Source: JACVRN01 sp963715565
Lineage (GTDB): Bacteria > Acidobacteriota > Blastocatellia > Pyrinomonadales > Pyrinomonadaceae
Direction of reading: 5' to 3'
Assembly: GCA_963715565.1 (NCBI GenBank)
Contig: OY970256.1
Coordinates: 3,472,001-3,536,000 of the forward strand
Length of the DNA: 64,000 bases
Below, piece by piece: positions 51,006-60,267 of this stretch; position 1 is the stretch's first letter, and the number at the start of each line of letters is the position of its first letter. Both the position numbers and the translations under genes were made by a program. The notes below the pieces were generated by a model. It worked only from the letters and a program-made list of their open reading frames with translations. It ran no database searches and was not told the origin of the DNA.

Positions 51006-54000
51006 ATGTACAGGTCTCTTCTAATAGCTGCCCTGCTCGTTTTGGGGGCGGCCCCGTGGTCGCCGTCCGATGCTCAAGCGCCGCTTACGGACGCCCCTGC
51101 GCGGCTGCTGCGCTTTCCGGACATACGCAACGGCATGATCGCTTTCGTCTATGCCGGAGACATCTGGACCGTACCGGCTGCGGGCGGGACGGCGCGTCGT
51201 CTCACCTCTCATCCCGGTATAGAACTCTTCCCGAAGTTCTCGCCCGATGGACGGTGGATAGCCTTCTCGGGCGAGTACAGCGGGACGCGGCAAGTCTTCG
51301 TCATCCCGGTCGAGGGCGGCGAGCCAAGACAGCTTACTTACTACAACGATGTCGGAGCCTTACCTCCGCGCGGCGGTTGGGACAACATGGTGCTCGGGTG
51401 GACTCCTGACGGAAAGAACGTGCTCTTCCGCGCCAACCGTGTTCCACAGAGCAACCGCCTCGGACGTCCCTACCTTGTGCCTGTAGAGGGCGGCGAGGAG
51501 AAGGCGCTCCCGCTCACAGAAAGCGGCAGCGCAAGCTTCGCGCCCGACGGCAACCGTTTAGCCTTCACGCCAATCTCTAACGAGTTTCGCGGCTGGAAGC
51601 GTTATCGCGGGGGACAGTCGCCGGATGTCTGGATTTACGACCTCGCGCGCTCTACGGCTGAGCAGATTACGACGACGCGCGCACAGGACATGGTTCCCGT
51701 GTGGCTCGGCGATACTATCTATTACCTGTCGGATCGTGATTGGACGATGAACCTGTTCGCCTACGACACGCGTACAAAACGCACGCGCAAGGTCACGAAC
51801 CACACGGACTACGACGTGCTCTGGCCTTCGGGCTCGGGCGACGAGTTAGTTTACGAAGTCGGCGGCTACGTTTATCGCCTGGACGCAAACACGGGCAAAG
51901 AGGAGCGCGTCTCCATACGCGTCTACGGCGACTTTCCAGACACCGTTCCCTACTTCAAGAATGTGAAATCCAACATCGCGTCCTTCTCGCTCTCGCCGAG
52001 CGGGGTGCGTGCGCTCTTTGACGCGCGCGGTGATGTCTTCACGGCCCCGGCTAAAGAGGGCGAGGTGCGCAACCTCACCAATTCGCAAGGCGTGCGCGAG
52101 CTGTCGCCCGCGTGGTCGCCCGACGGGCGCATGGTCGCTTATTTGAGCGACCGCTCCGGCGAGTATGAAGTTTACGTCAGGGCGAGCGATGGAACCGGAG
52201 AGGAAAGACGCGTGACGAACGACGGCGACATCTGGCGCTTTCCTCTCGCGTGGTCGCCCGACAGCACCATGATTGCTTACGGCGATAAGCGGCAGCGCCT
52301 GCGCTACGTCAACATCCTGACCGGAAAGACCATGGACGTGGACCGCAGCACCACGAACGACATCACCAACTATAGCTGGTCGCCCGACAGCCGTTGGATT
52401 GCCTACACCAAGCTCGGGGACAATCAGTTCTCGGAAATCTGGGTCTATTCAATCGCGGGCGCTAGAACAGCGCGCCTGACGGGCGGGATGACGAGCGACA
52501 CAGAGCCTGTCTTTGACCCGAAGGGTCGCTATCTATACTTTCTATCCAACCGCGACTTCAATCTGACCTTTAGCGGCTGGGAGTTTAACTACCTCTACAC
52601 GAACCCGACGCGCGTTTACGTAGGGCTGCTGGCGGCGGACGGCCCCGCGCTCTTTCTGCCCACGAGTGACGAGGAGCGCATCACGACAAAGGAAGCGCCG
52701 CTCACGCCGCCGCCCAACCCCGCACAGCCGTCTACACCGCCATCACAAGGCGCTGGAGCGACGCCCGCGCCTACGCCCGAGCAGACAGCAGCAACAACTG
52801 CTCCAACTCCCGAAACGAAAACCGACGAGAGAAAGATGGCGACGACGACTCCGCGCGTGAAGATTGATTTCGAGGGGTTTGAGAATCGCGTGCGCGCCAT
52901 TCCGGGCCAGCCCACAAACTACCGCCGCCTAGCGGCCACGCCCGAAGGCCCGGTCTATCTTTCTGGTCCCGGCAAGCTCTCGCTCTACAACCTCAACGCC
53001 AAAGCCGAGCAGACCATCATCGAAGGCATACAAAACTACGACCTCTCGGACGACGGCAAACAGCTCATCTTCCGCGCGGGCGAAAACATAGGCGTCGCGC
53101 CCGTCGCGCCCGGACAAAAGCCTGAAGCCGGTCTTCTTAAGCTTGACGGGATGATGATGAAAATCGAGCCCCGTGCAGAATGGGCGCAGGAGTACGCGGA
53201 CGCGTGGCGCATCATGCGCGACTGGTTCTACGACCCGAAGATGCACGGCGTCGATTGGCTCGCCATACGCGCCAAGTACGAACAGCTTGTGCCCTACATC
53301 GCGAACCGCGAAGATCTCAACTTCGTGCTCACGGAGATGGGCAGCGAGTTGATGGCCGGTCACATTTACGTCGAGCGCGGAGCAGAGCCTTCGCGCGTCG
53401 CACGCACCGACGGCGGCCTGCTCGGGGCCGAAATCGTTCCCGACCCTTCCGGCTACTTTCGCATAGCGAAAATCTTTCCCGGCGAGAACTGGCACGAGAG
53501 CTTTCGCTCGCCGCTCACAGAGCCGGGTGTTCGCGCCAAGGTCGGCGATCTCATCATCGCGGTTGATGGTCGCTCGACGCGCGGCTTGAAGAATTTCTAT
53601 GAGCTGTTGGAGGGCAAGGCGGATCGCGTCGTCACGCTCAAGCTCAACAATCGGGCGGACGTGGCGGGTGCGCGTGACGAGCGCGTGAGGCCCGTCAAGA
53701 GCGAATCGAATTTGCGCTATCTTGACTGGGTTGAATCACGGCAGGAACTCGTTAATAAACTCTCCGGCGGGCGCGTCGGCTACATACACGTGCCGAACAC
53801 GGCGGTCGAAGGCAACCGCGAGCTTTTCAAAAATTTCTACCCGCAGTCCAGAAAGGAAGCGCTCATTATTGACGACCGCTACAACGGCGGCGGCTTCATC
53901 CCGGACAGGATGATAGAGCTTCTGGAACGCAAACCGCTTAACTACTGGGTGCGGCGCGGGACTGGGGCCAACTCGACGCCCGTCTTCGCGCACGCCGGGC

Positions 54001-54377
54001 CGAAGGCGATGCTGATTAACGGCTACGCAGGCTCCGGCGGTGATGCGCTTCCCTACTACTTCCGCTTGCGCGGATTGGGGCGCGTCTTTGGCACTACGAC
54101 GTGGGGCGGGTTGATAGGCTTGTCTGGCAATCCGCAACTGATGGACGGCGGTTCTTTGAGCGCGCCCACTTTCAGGTTCCTGGACCTTGAGGGTAACTGG
54201 GCGGTCGAAGGCGTTGGCGTGGACCCGGACGTAGAGGTGGTGGACAGACCGGACGCGCTCGCACGCGGTGAAGACCCGACGCTTGAGGCGGCGGTGAGAT
54301 ACTTGCTGGAAGAGTTGCGGCGCAGCCCGCAGAAGCGAGTCACAGCACCCGCGCCGCCCGTCGTCGTGCGGCAGTAA
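51006..54377 (+). CDS. Tricorn-type S41 protease
   Basis: A 1123-residue protein with a signal peptide (LLIAALLVLGAAPWSPSDAQA), so it is probably periplasmic, and AAAGGAG before the start. The N-terminal half has two beta-propellers built of PD40/WD40-like repeats (FPKFSPDGRWIAFSGEYSG, SPAWSPDGRMVAYLSDRSG). A Pro/Thr-rich linker follows (about 560-615), then the C1, PDZ (GGLLGAEIVPD, KVGDLIIAVDGRSTRGL) and S41 core with the nucleophile Ser in NGYAGSGGDALPYYFR and the FGTTTWGGLIG loop. It processes peptides. It is flanked by the two kinase-STAND genes. Confidence 0.93.
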   Translation: MYRSLLIAALLVLGAAPWSPSDAQAPLTDAPARLLRFPDIRNGMIAFVYAGDIWTVPAAGGTARRLTSHPGIELFPKFSPDGRWIAFSGEYSGTRQVFVIPVEGGEPRQLTYYNDVGALPPRGGWDNMVLGWTPDGKNVLFRANRVPQSNRLGRPYLVPVEGGEEKALPLTESGSASFAPDGNRLAFTPISNEFRGWKRYRGGQSPDVWIYDLARSTAEQITTTRAQDMVPVWLGDTIYYLSDRDWTMNLFAYDTRTKRTRKVTNHTDYDVLWPSGSGDELVYEVGGYVYRLDANTGKEERVSIRVYGDFPDTVPYFKNVKSNIASFSLSPSGVRALFDARGDVFTAPAKEGEVRNLTNSQGVRELSPAWSPDGRMVAYLSDRSGEYEVYVRASDGTGEERRVTNDGDIWRFPLAWSPDSTMIAYGDKRQRLRYVNILTGKTMDVDRSTTNDITNYSWSPDSRWIAYTKLGDNQFSEIWVYSIAGARTARLTGGMTSDTEPVFDPKGRYLYFLSNRDFNLTFSGWEFNYLYTNPTRVYVGLLAADGPALFLPTSDEERITTKEAPLTPPPNPAQPSTPPSQGAGATPAPTPEQTAATTAPTPETKTDERKMATTTPRVKIDFEGFENRVRAIPGQPTNYRRLAATPEGPVYLSGPGKLSLYNLNAKAEQTIIEGIQNYDLSDDGKQLIFRAGENIGVAPVAPGQKPEAGLLKLDGMMMKIEPRAEWAQEYADAWRIMRDWFYDPKMHGVDWLAIRAKYEQLVPYIANREDLNFVLTEMGSELMAGHIYVERGAEPSRVARTDGGLLGAEIVPDPSGYFRIAKIFPGENWHESFRSPLTEPGVRAKVGDLIIAVDGRSTRGLKNFYELLEGKADRVVTLKLNNRADVAGARDERVRPVKSESNLRYLDWVESRQELVNKLSGGRVGYIHVPNTAVEGNRELFKNFYPQSRKEALIIDDRYNGGGFIPDRMIELLERKPLNYWVRRGTGANSTPVFAHAGPKAMLINGYAGSGGDALPYYFRLRGLGRVFGTTTWGGLIGLSGNPQLMDGGSLSAPTFRFLDLEGNWAVEGVGVDPDVEVVDRPDALARGEDPTLEAAVRYLLEELRRSPQKRVTAPAPPVVVRQ

Positions 54378-54663
54378 GACGGGAAATCAATCAGCTTCTG
54401 GCAACCTTCTGCCTGTTGGCCCGCCGGTCGTCTAAAATTTCGGTGGCCTCTTTCACGCGCGTAGAGCAAAGTAATCGTTTTCTTTGCCTGCGGCGGGAAT
54501 ACTCTTTTAGCGGCGAGAAGAGAGGCGCGCGAGGATAATTTAAACCCTCCTTCCCGTAGCTCCCGAAGCTCTAGCGCCCCCGAACAAAGAGGACTAGAAT
54601 GCTCAGGTCTTTTCGTTTTTGGACGACATTTCTTTCGCCTACTTTCACAGGCGTCGTCAGACA

Positions 54664-57600
54664 ATGCCCCTCTCCGAAGGCACACACATGGGTCGCTACG
54701 AAATCCGCTCCCACATCGGCGCGGGCGGGATGGGCGAAGTCTATCTCGCCTGGGATGCCGAGCTCCAGCGCTTCGTCGCCCTCAAGGTCATAGCCACGGA
54801 CGTAGCCTTAGACCAGCAGCGAATGAGCCGCTTTGTGCAGGAAGCCCGTGCCGCATCCGGTTTGAACCATCCGAACATCATCACCATCCACGAAATAGGT
54901 TACGCGGACGCGACGCGTTTCATCGCCACGGAGTTTATTGACGGCGTCACGCTGCGCGAACGCATGAGGGGGAAACGGCTGGAAATCGGCGAGGCACTTG
55001 AAGTGGCTATGCAGGTCGCTTCGGCCCTCTCGGCAGCGCACGCCGCAGGCATCGTGCATCGCGACATCAAGCCGGAGAACATTATGCTCAGGCGCGACGG
55101 TTACGTGAAGGTGCTCGATTTTGGATTAGCCAAGCTGACGGATAAATCCAGTGGGACGCGGGCGGTGAATTCGCAAATCGAGACCGAAGCGAAAGTGCAC
55201 ACTAACCCCGGCGTGCTGATGGGAACAGTCCTATACATGTCGCCGGAGCAGGCGCGGGGGCTAGAAGTTGATGCGCGCACAGACATCTGGAGCACGGGCG
55301 TTGTGCTCTACGAGATGTTGACGGGGCAATGGCCGTTCGAGGGCGAGACGGCGAGCGACGTCATCGCTTCGATACTGAAAACAGAACCTCCCCGTTTGAC
55401 TGGACTCGCTCCCGAAATCCCCGACGAGTTGGAACGCATAGTGACGAAGTCTTTGCGCAAGCAAAGGGACGAACGGTATCAGACGGCCAGCGACCTGGTG
55501 CTTGATTTGCGTAGATTGAAGCAGAGGCTGGAGATTGAAGTAGAGGTGGAGCGCCGCCTGACTCCCGAAGAATCAAGAGATCGGGGGGAGACGAGCCGGG
55601 GTGGTATGCATAGTAATGCGGCCCAGAGTGCGGTAACCATTATCGAAACCCCGTCGCTTTTCTCCAGAGAGCGTCTTCCGAACAATCTTTCAGAAGAACT
55701 GACGCCGCTTATCGGGCGTGAAGAGGAAATGAGGGCGCTCAAAAAGCTGCTCGGGCGCGACGACGTGCGCCTTATTACTCTCACGGGCGTCGGCGGGACG
55801 GGCAAGACGCGCCTCGCGCACGTGATAGCGCGGCGGAGTTTGCAGGAGTTTTCCGACGGGGCTTTCTTCATAGACCTTGCGCCGCTCACGGATGCTCAAC
55901 TAGTGGCGTCGGCCATCGCGCAGCCGCTAGGTGTGCAGGAGTCTGGCGGTAAATCTCTGAACGAGGCGTTGAAAGATTTTCTCAAAGAAAAGCGGATGCT
56001 GCTTGTTCTGGATAACTTCGAGCAGGTCGCCTCTGCCGCCACGCTGGTGGCGGAGGTGCTTTCCGCAGCCCCCGGCCTCAAAATATTGGTGACGAGCCGC
56101 GCGCCTCTGCACCTCAGCGCGGAACACGAGTTTAACGTCTCTCCTCTTTCGCTGCCCCCTGGTAAACACCCGCTTCCAACCGATGCGTTGCTGCGCTACG
56201 CGGCCATCGCTCTCTTCGTCGAGCGCGCCGCCGCCGTGAAGCCGGCCTTTACTTTGACGGATAAGAACGCGCAATCGGTCGCAGAGATTTGTACCCGCCT
56301 CGACGGGCTGCCTCTGGCGATTGAGTTGGCAGCAGCGCGCGTGAAGCTCTTATCGCCACAGGCCATTCTCACTAGATTAGAGAATCGGCTGAAGCTCCTG
56401 ACGGGAGGGGCCAGAGATTTACCCGCGCGCCAGCAGACCATGCGCAATGCCATCTCGTGGAGCTACGAACTGCTGGACGAAGGCGAGAGAAGGCTTTTGA
56501 ATCGTCTATCTGTTTTCGCCGGGGGCTCGACGCTGGAAGCGGCGGAAGAGGTGTGCGGCGCAGGCGGCGATTTACAGATTGAAGTGCTCGACGGGATAGC
56601 CTCTCTGGTGGACAAGAGTCTGCTCATGCAGAAGGAGCAAGCGGACGGGGAGTCGCGGTTCCGTCTGCTGGAAGTGGTCAGGGAGTACGCGCTGGAGGCC
56701 TTATTGGCGAGCGGAGAGGCGGAAACTCTCAGGCGCACTCACGCCGGTTATTTTCTTGCGCTCGCGGAAGAGGCTAAGCCGCACTTGCGAGGCGCGAAAT
56801 CGGTGGAGTGGCTCGACCGTTTGGAAGAGGACCACGACAATTTGCGCGCCGCACTGCAATGGTCGTTAGAGCATGACGCGGGAAAGGCGGCGCGCATCGC
56901 GGCAGCAATGCGTAATTTCTGGAGTTTTCGCAGCCATCTGACGGAAGGACGCAGGTGGCTGACGGCGGCGTTAGAGCAAATCAACGATTCCCCATCAGAC
57001 GTGCGCTTCGAGCTCTTAAATGGCCTTGCCCTGACAGTGCGGAATCAGGGCGATTACGAGGCAGCACGGAAGGCGTATGAAGAAGGGCTGGTCGCTGGAA
57101 GAGCCGCGAACGATTTACGGCAAATCGCGTTATCCAGTAGAGGATTAGGCGGGGTGGCACATCAACAAGGCGATTTTACGGCGGCGCGCGAATTTTATGA
57201 GGAGGGATTAGCTATCAGCCGCGAGTTGGACGACAAATTCGGCATCGCTGCCTCGCTCAACTGCCTGGGAGATTTGGCACGCACGAAAGATGATTACGCA
57301 GAGGCGCGTCCTCTCTTCGAGGAATCTTTAGAGATTTCCAGAGAGCTTGGCTATAAGGTCGCCGTGTATGGCAACCTTAACAGTCTCGGCGCGGTGGTCT
57401 ACGGCGAGGGCGATTACAAGGCGGCGCGAAAGTATTACGAAGAGGGGTTAGCGATGGCGCACGAGTTGGGAGATAAAATCACAATCTCCTATTCTCTGGA
57501 CGGCTTAGCTGCTCTGACAGCAAAGAGTGGAGATTACGGGCGCGCGACGCGGCTGGCGGGCGCGTCGGAATACTTACGCGAATCAACCGGCTGCGAGATA

Positions 57601-57744
57601 GAACCCGCCGAACGCCGCTTCCGCGACGCCTACGTCTCCGAATTACGCGCCGCGTTATCAGCAGAGGCGTTCGCCGCCGCTTACGAGCAGGGGGGCACGC
57701 TCAAAATAGACGAAGCCATCGCGCTCGCCCTGGAGCCTCCATAG
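54664..57744 (+). CDS. Ser/Thr protein kinase fused to NB-ARC ATPase and TPR array, second copy
   Basis: About 1026 residues from MPLSEGTHMGRYEIRSHIGAGGMGEVYLAWDAEL; the upstream TTG start is less likely. Architecture and motifs match the paralogue at 47502-50618: Lys41, HRDIKPENIM, DFGLAKL, P-loop GVGGTGKTRLA, LVLDNFEQV, and TPR-like repeats (EAARKAYEEGLVAGRAANDL, TAAREFYEEGLAISRELDDK). The order kinase, tricorn protease, kinase suggests a segmental duplication around the protease. No ribosome-binding site is clear. Confidence 0.9.
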   Translation: MPLSEGTHMGRYEIRSHIGAGGMGEVYLAWDAELQRFVALKVIATDVALDQQRMSRFVQEARAASGLNHPNIITIHEIGYADATRFIATEFIDGVTLRERMRGKRLEIGEALEVAMQVASALSAAHAAGIVHRDIKPENIMLRRDGYVKVLDFGLAKLTDKSSGTRAVNSQIETEAKVHTNPGVLMGTVLYMSPEQARGLEVDARTDIWSTGVVLYEMLTGQWPFEGETASDVIASILKTEPPRLTGLAPEIPDELERIVTKSLRKQRDERYQTASDLVLDLRRLKQRLEIEVEVERRLTPEESRDRGETSRGGMHSNAAQSAVTIIETPSLFSRERLPNNLSEELTPLIGREEEMRALKKLLGRDDVRLITLTGVGGTGKTRLAHVIARRSLQEFSDGAFFIDLAPLTDAQLVASAIAQPLGVQESGGKSLNEALKDFLKEKRMLLVLDNFEQVASAATLVAEVLSAAPGLKILVTSRAPLHLSAEHEFNVSPLSLPPGKHPLPTDALLRYAAIALFVERAAAVKPAFTLTDKNAQSVAEICTRLDGLPLAIELAAARVKLLSPQAILTRLENRLKLLTGGARDLPARQQTMRNAISWSYELLDEGERRLLNRLSVFAGGSTLEAAEEVCGAGGDLQIEVLDGIASLVDKSLLMQKEQADGESRFRLLEVVREYALEALLASGEAETLRRTHAGYFLALAEEAKPHLRGAKSVEWLDRLEEDHDNLRAALQWSLEHDAGKAARIAAAMRNFWSFRSHLTEGRRWLTAALEQINDSPSDVRFELLNGLALTVRNQGDYEAARKAYEEGLVAGRAANDLRQIALSSRGLGGVAHQQGDFTAAREFYEEGLAISRELDDKFGIAASLNCLGDLARTKDDYAEARPLFEESLEISRELGYKVAVYGNLNSLGAVVYGEGDYKAARKYYEEGLAMAHELGDKITISYSLDGLAALTAKSGDYGRATRLAGASEYLRESTGCEIEPAERRFRDAYVSELRAALSAEAFAAAYEQGGTLKIDEAIALALEPP

Positions 57745-57748
57745 AAGG

Positions 57749-58087
57749 TTAATTGAAGAAGAAGACACCGTCCGAGAGTTGCAAGCTATACAAGCAGAGG
57801 TAAATCAACTAGAGAGCGAGCGGAGCGAGTTATTCGACCGTCTTAAATCTGCGCAGGAAATGCAGACGCGGATTCTGACGAGCGACGCGATTCTACGGCA
57901 GCTACGAGAATACGCAGACCTAAATGAAGAGGAGCCGAACCCGGAAATCATTCGGCTCCTCGTTTACGGAATAACCGTTAAGGACGGCGTTGCAGTAGTA
58001 GATTATGCTTTCTACGAGAAGCGTCTAGAGGAGACCTCCGGCATAGCTAAATTACTTTGCTCTACGCACGCTTTGACGCGCGTGTAG
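57749..58087 (+). pseudogene. Remnant of a large serine recombinase C-terminus
   Basis: The open frame lacks a start codon at its left end (57749) and begins in mid-helix: IEEEDTVRELQAIQAEVNQLESERSELFDRLKSAQEM, followed by LREYADLNEEEPNPEIIRLLVYGITVKDGVAVVDYAF. This is the coiled-coil and end domain of large serine recombinases. It lies directly after the kinase-STAND stop, and its last 25 codons overlap the 3' end of dxs on the other strand. The catalytic domain is missing, so it is a decayed fragment of a mobile element. Confidence 0.65.
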
Positions 58088-59934
58088 ATGCCGTCCGAGT
58101 CCAGCCCGTATTTCGCGAGCAGGAGCTTTGCGTCGCCGTGTGTGATCAGGCGATCCGGAATCCCCATGCGTACGACGCGCACGCTGTCCAAGAGGCCGTT
58201 CTCTTCCAGAATCTCCATCACGGCGGAGCCGAACCCGCCCGCCAGATAAGCCTCTTCGACCGTGACGATGAGCCGCTTGGTGCGCGCTAAGGCGAGCAAC
58301 AAACCTGCGTCGAGCGGCTTGACGAAGCGCGCGTTGACGACCGTGGCCTCTATGCCATCCGAAGCCAGATGCTCTGCCGCCTTGAGCGATGGATAGACCA
58401 TAGAGCCGTAAGCGACGATGGCAACTTCGCCGCCGTCGCGCAGGATTTCACCCTTGCCCACTTCTAATAGTTGCGGCTCGCGGTCAATCGGAACCCCTAC
58501 GCCGTTGCCGCGCGGATAACGAAGCGCGGCAGGCCCCGCGTGCTCTATGGCTGTGAAAAGCATGTCGCGCAATTCGGCCTCGTCCTTCGGGGCCATCAGG
58601 ATGAGGTTGGGCATCGCGCGAAGATATGCTATGTCCAACAATCCATGATGCGTCGGCCCGTCCGGCCCTGCGATGCCAGCGCGGTCCATGGCGAAGGTGA
58701 CGTTCAGGTTCTGTATGCAGACGTCGTGAATCAACTGGTCAAAGCCGCGTTGAAGAAAGGTAGAGTAAATTGCTGCGACAGGCTTTAACCCTTCGCAGGC
58801 CATCCCGGCGGAAAAGGTGACGGCGTGTTGCTCTGCTATGCCGACGTCAAAGGAACGCTCGGGGAATTTTTTGAGCGCGCGGTCAACGCCTGTGCCGTCC
58901 GGCATAGCAGCCGTCAGAGCCACAATCTTTTCATCCTTCGCCATCAGCTCGCACAAAGTGTCGCCGAAGACGGCGGTGTACTGCGGAGCTTTCGAGGCCG
59001 ACTTGACGGGCTCGCCCGTGCGTATGTCAAACGGGCCGGTCGCGTGCCACGCGTAGTAATTCTTCTCGGACGAAGGAAAGCCTTTGCCCTTGGTCGTCAG
59101 GGCGTGAACGATGACGGGGCTGTCTTTAATCTGCTGCGCTTCGCGCAAGGCAGCTACAAGAGCGCGCGGGTTGTGGCCGTCCACGTAGCCTATGTACTTG
59201 AAGCCCAGCTCGTTCACCAGTGCGCCCGGAAGCACGGCAGCCGCGAGCGCGTCCTTCATCGTCTTGGCCGCGTGATGCAGGCGTTCGCCCAAACCCGGAA
59301 TGGCGAGCAGCGTTCCTTCCACTTCATCTTTGAAGCGGTGATAGCCGTGCGCCTCGCGTATGCGATTGAGATAGCCTGTGAGCGCACCGACCGCAGGCGC
59401 TATGGACATCTCGTTATCGTTGAGCAGCACTATGAGACGCGACTTGAGATGTCCTGCCTGATTGACGGCTTCCATAGCCATCCCGCCCGCTAGACTTGCG
59501 TCGCCTATGACGGCGCAGACGTGATGCGACTCATTGCGACGGTCGCGCGCAATCGCCATCCCCAAAGCGGCGGAGATGGAAGTCGAAGCGTGGCCCGCGC
59601 CAAAGTGGTCGTATTCCGATTCGTCGCGTCTTAGAAAGGGCGAGAGCCCGCCGTACTGCTTGATGCTGGAAAGCTGGTCGCGGCGTCCGGTCAAAATCTT
59701 ATGCGCGTAAGCCTGATGGCCCACGTCCCAGACGACGCGATCCGTGGGCGTGTCGAAGGCGTAGTGGAGCGCGACGGCCAGTTCCACAGCGCCGAGGCTT
59801 GCGCCCGTGTGACCGCCTATGCGGGCCATGGTTTCCAGTATGTACTGGCGGATTTCGTCTGCGACTTCCTGCAACTGTTCGGGGCGCAGGCGGCGCAGGT
59901 CTGCGGGCGAGTTAATCTCGTGTAGGAATTTCAT
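58012..59934 (-). CDS. dxs: 1-deoxy-D-xylulose-5-phosphate synthase
   Basis: It condenses pyruvate and glyceraldehyde-3-phosphate in the MEP isoprenoid pathway. About 640 residues from MKFLHEINSPADLRRLRPEQ. Motifs: HTGASLGAVELAVALHYAFD, WDVGHQAYAHKILTGRRD, GDASLAGGMAMEAVNQ and LNDNEMSIAPAVGAL (TPP site), KGKGFPSSE, DRAGIAGPDGPTHHG and the transketolase-like C-terminus. The final 20 residues overlap a recombinase remnant on the opposite strand. They look unlike the usual dxs end, so the tail may have been altered when the fragment arrived. Confidence 0.95.
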   Translation of the reverse strand: MKFLHEINSPADLRRLRPEQLQEVADEIRQYILETMARIGGHTGASLGAVELAVALHYAFDTPTDRVVWDVGHQAYAHKILTGRRDQLSSIKQYGGLSPFLRRDESEYDHFGAGHASTSISAALGMAIARDRRNESHHVCAVIGDASLAGGMAMEAVNQAGHLKSRLIVLLNDNEMSIAPAVGALTGYLNRIREAHGYHRFKDEVEGTLLAIPGLGERLHHAAKTMKDALAAAVLPGALVNELGFKYIGYVDGHNPRALVAALREAQQIKDSPVIVHALTTKGKGFPSSEKNYYAWHATGPFDIRTGEPVKSASKAPQYTAVFGDTLCELMAKDEKIVALTAAMPDGTGVDRALKKFPERSFDVGIAEQHAVTFSAGMACEGLKPVAAIYSTFLQRGFDQLIHDVCIQNLNVTFAMDRAGIAGPDGPTHHGLLDIAYLRAMPNLILMAPKDEAELRDMLFTAIEHAGPAALRYPRGNGVGVPIDREPQLLEVGKGEILRDGGEVAIVAYGSMVYPSLKAAEHLASDGIEATVVNARFVKPLDAGLLLALARTKRLIVTVEEAYLAGGFGSAVMEILEENGLLDSVRVVRMGIPDRLITHGDAKLLLAKYGLDSDGIYTRVKACVEQSNLAMPEVSSRRFS

Positions 59935-59986
59935 CTCGCCGCGCATTGTAACCCGAGAATAAGAAAATGCAGAAGTCGGAATGCGA

Positions 59987-60214
59987 TAGTGGTTCAATTT
60001 GAAAAGTCCTTATAAATATTTGGCTCCGTAGGAGCCGGATGTTTATAGCTCTATCGTCTCAATCAAATATCAAGCTCCGTAGGAGCGGCATGTTACGGAT
60101 GTGGAACATGCCGCTCCTACGGAGCTTGATGATTGGAAATGCGTGCCAACTATAAACATTAAGTCCCTAACGGGACTTTTCAAATAGCTTCTTAGACTTC
60201 AAACTGAACCACTA
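59987..60214. repeat. 228-bp hairpin repeat with TAGTGGTTCA ends and a 24-bp perfect inner stem
   Basis: Termini TAGTGGTTCA (59987) and its complement (to 60214), followed by GACTTTTCAAA-type arms. Inside is a perfect 24-base inverted repeat (60071-60094 and 60105-60128) with the words CTCCGTAGGAGC and GGCATGTT, and a separate GGCTCCGTAGGAGCC palindrome. It fills the gap between dxs and the GGDEF-EAL gene. Confidence 0.92.
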
Positions 60215-60267
60215 CCGTCATTTTGGGCGGGTGAATTAATCGCCGGTCATCTCTCCCTCTGTTCGTG

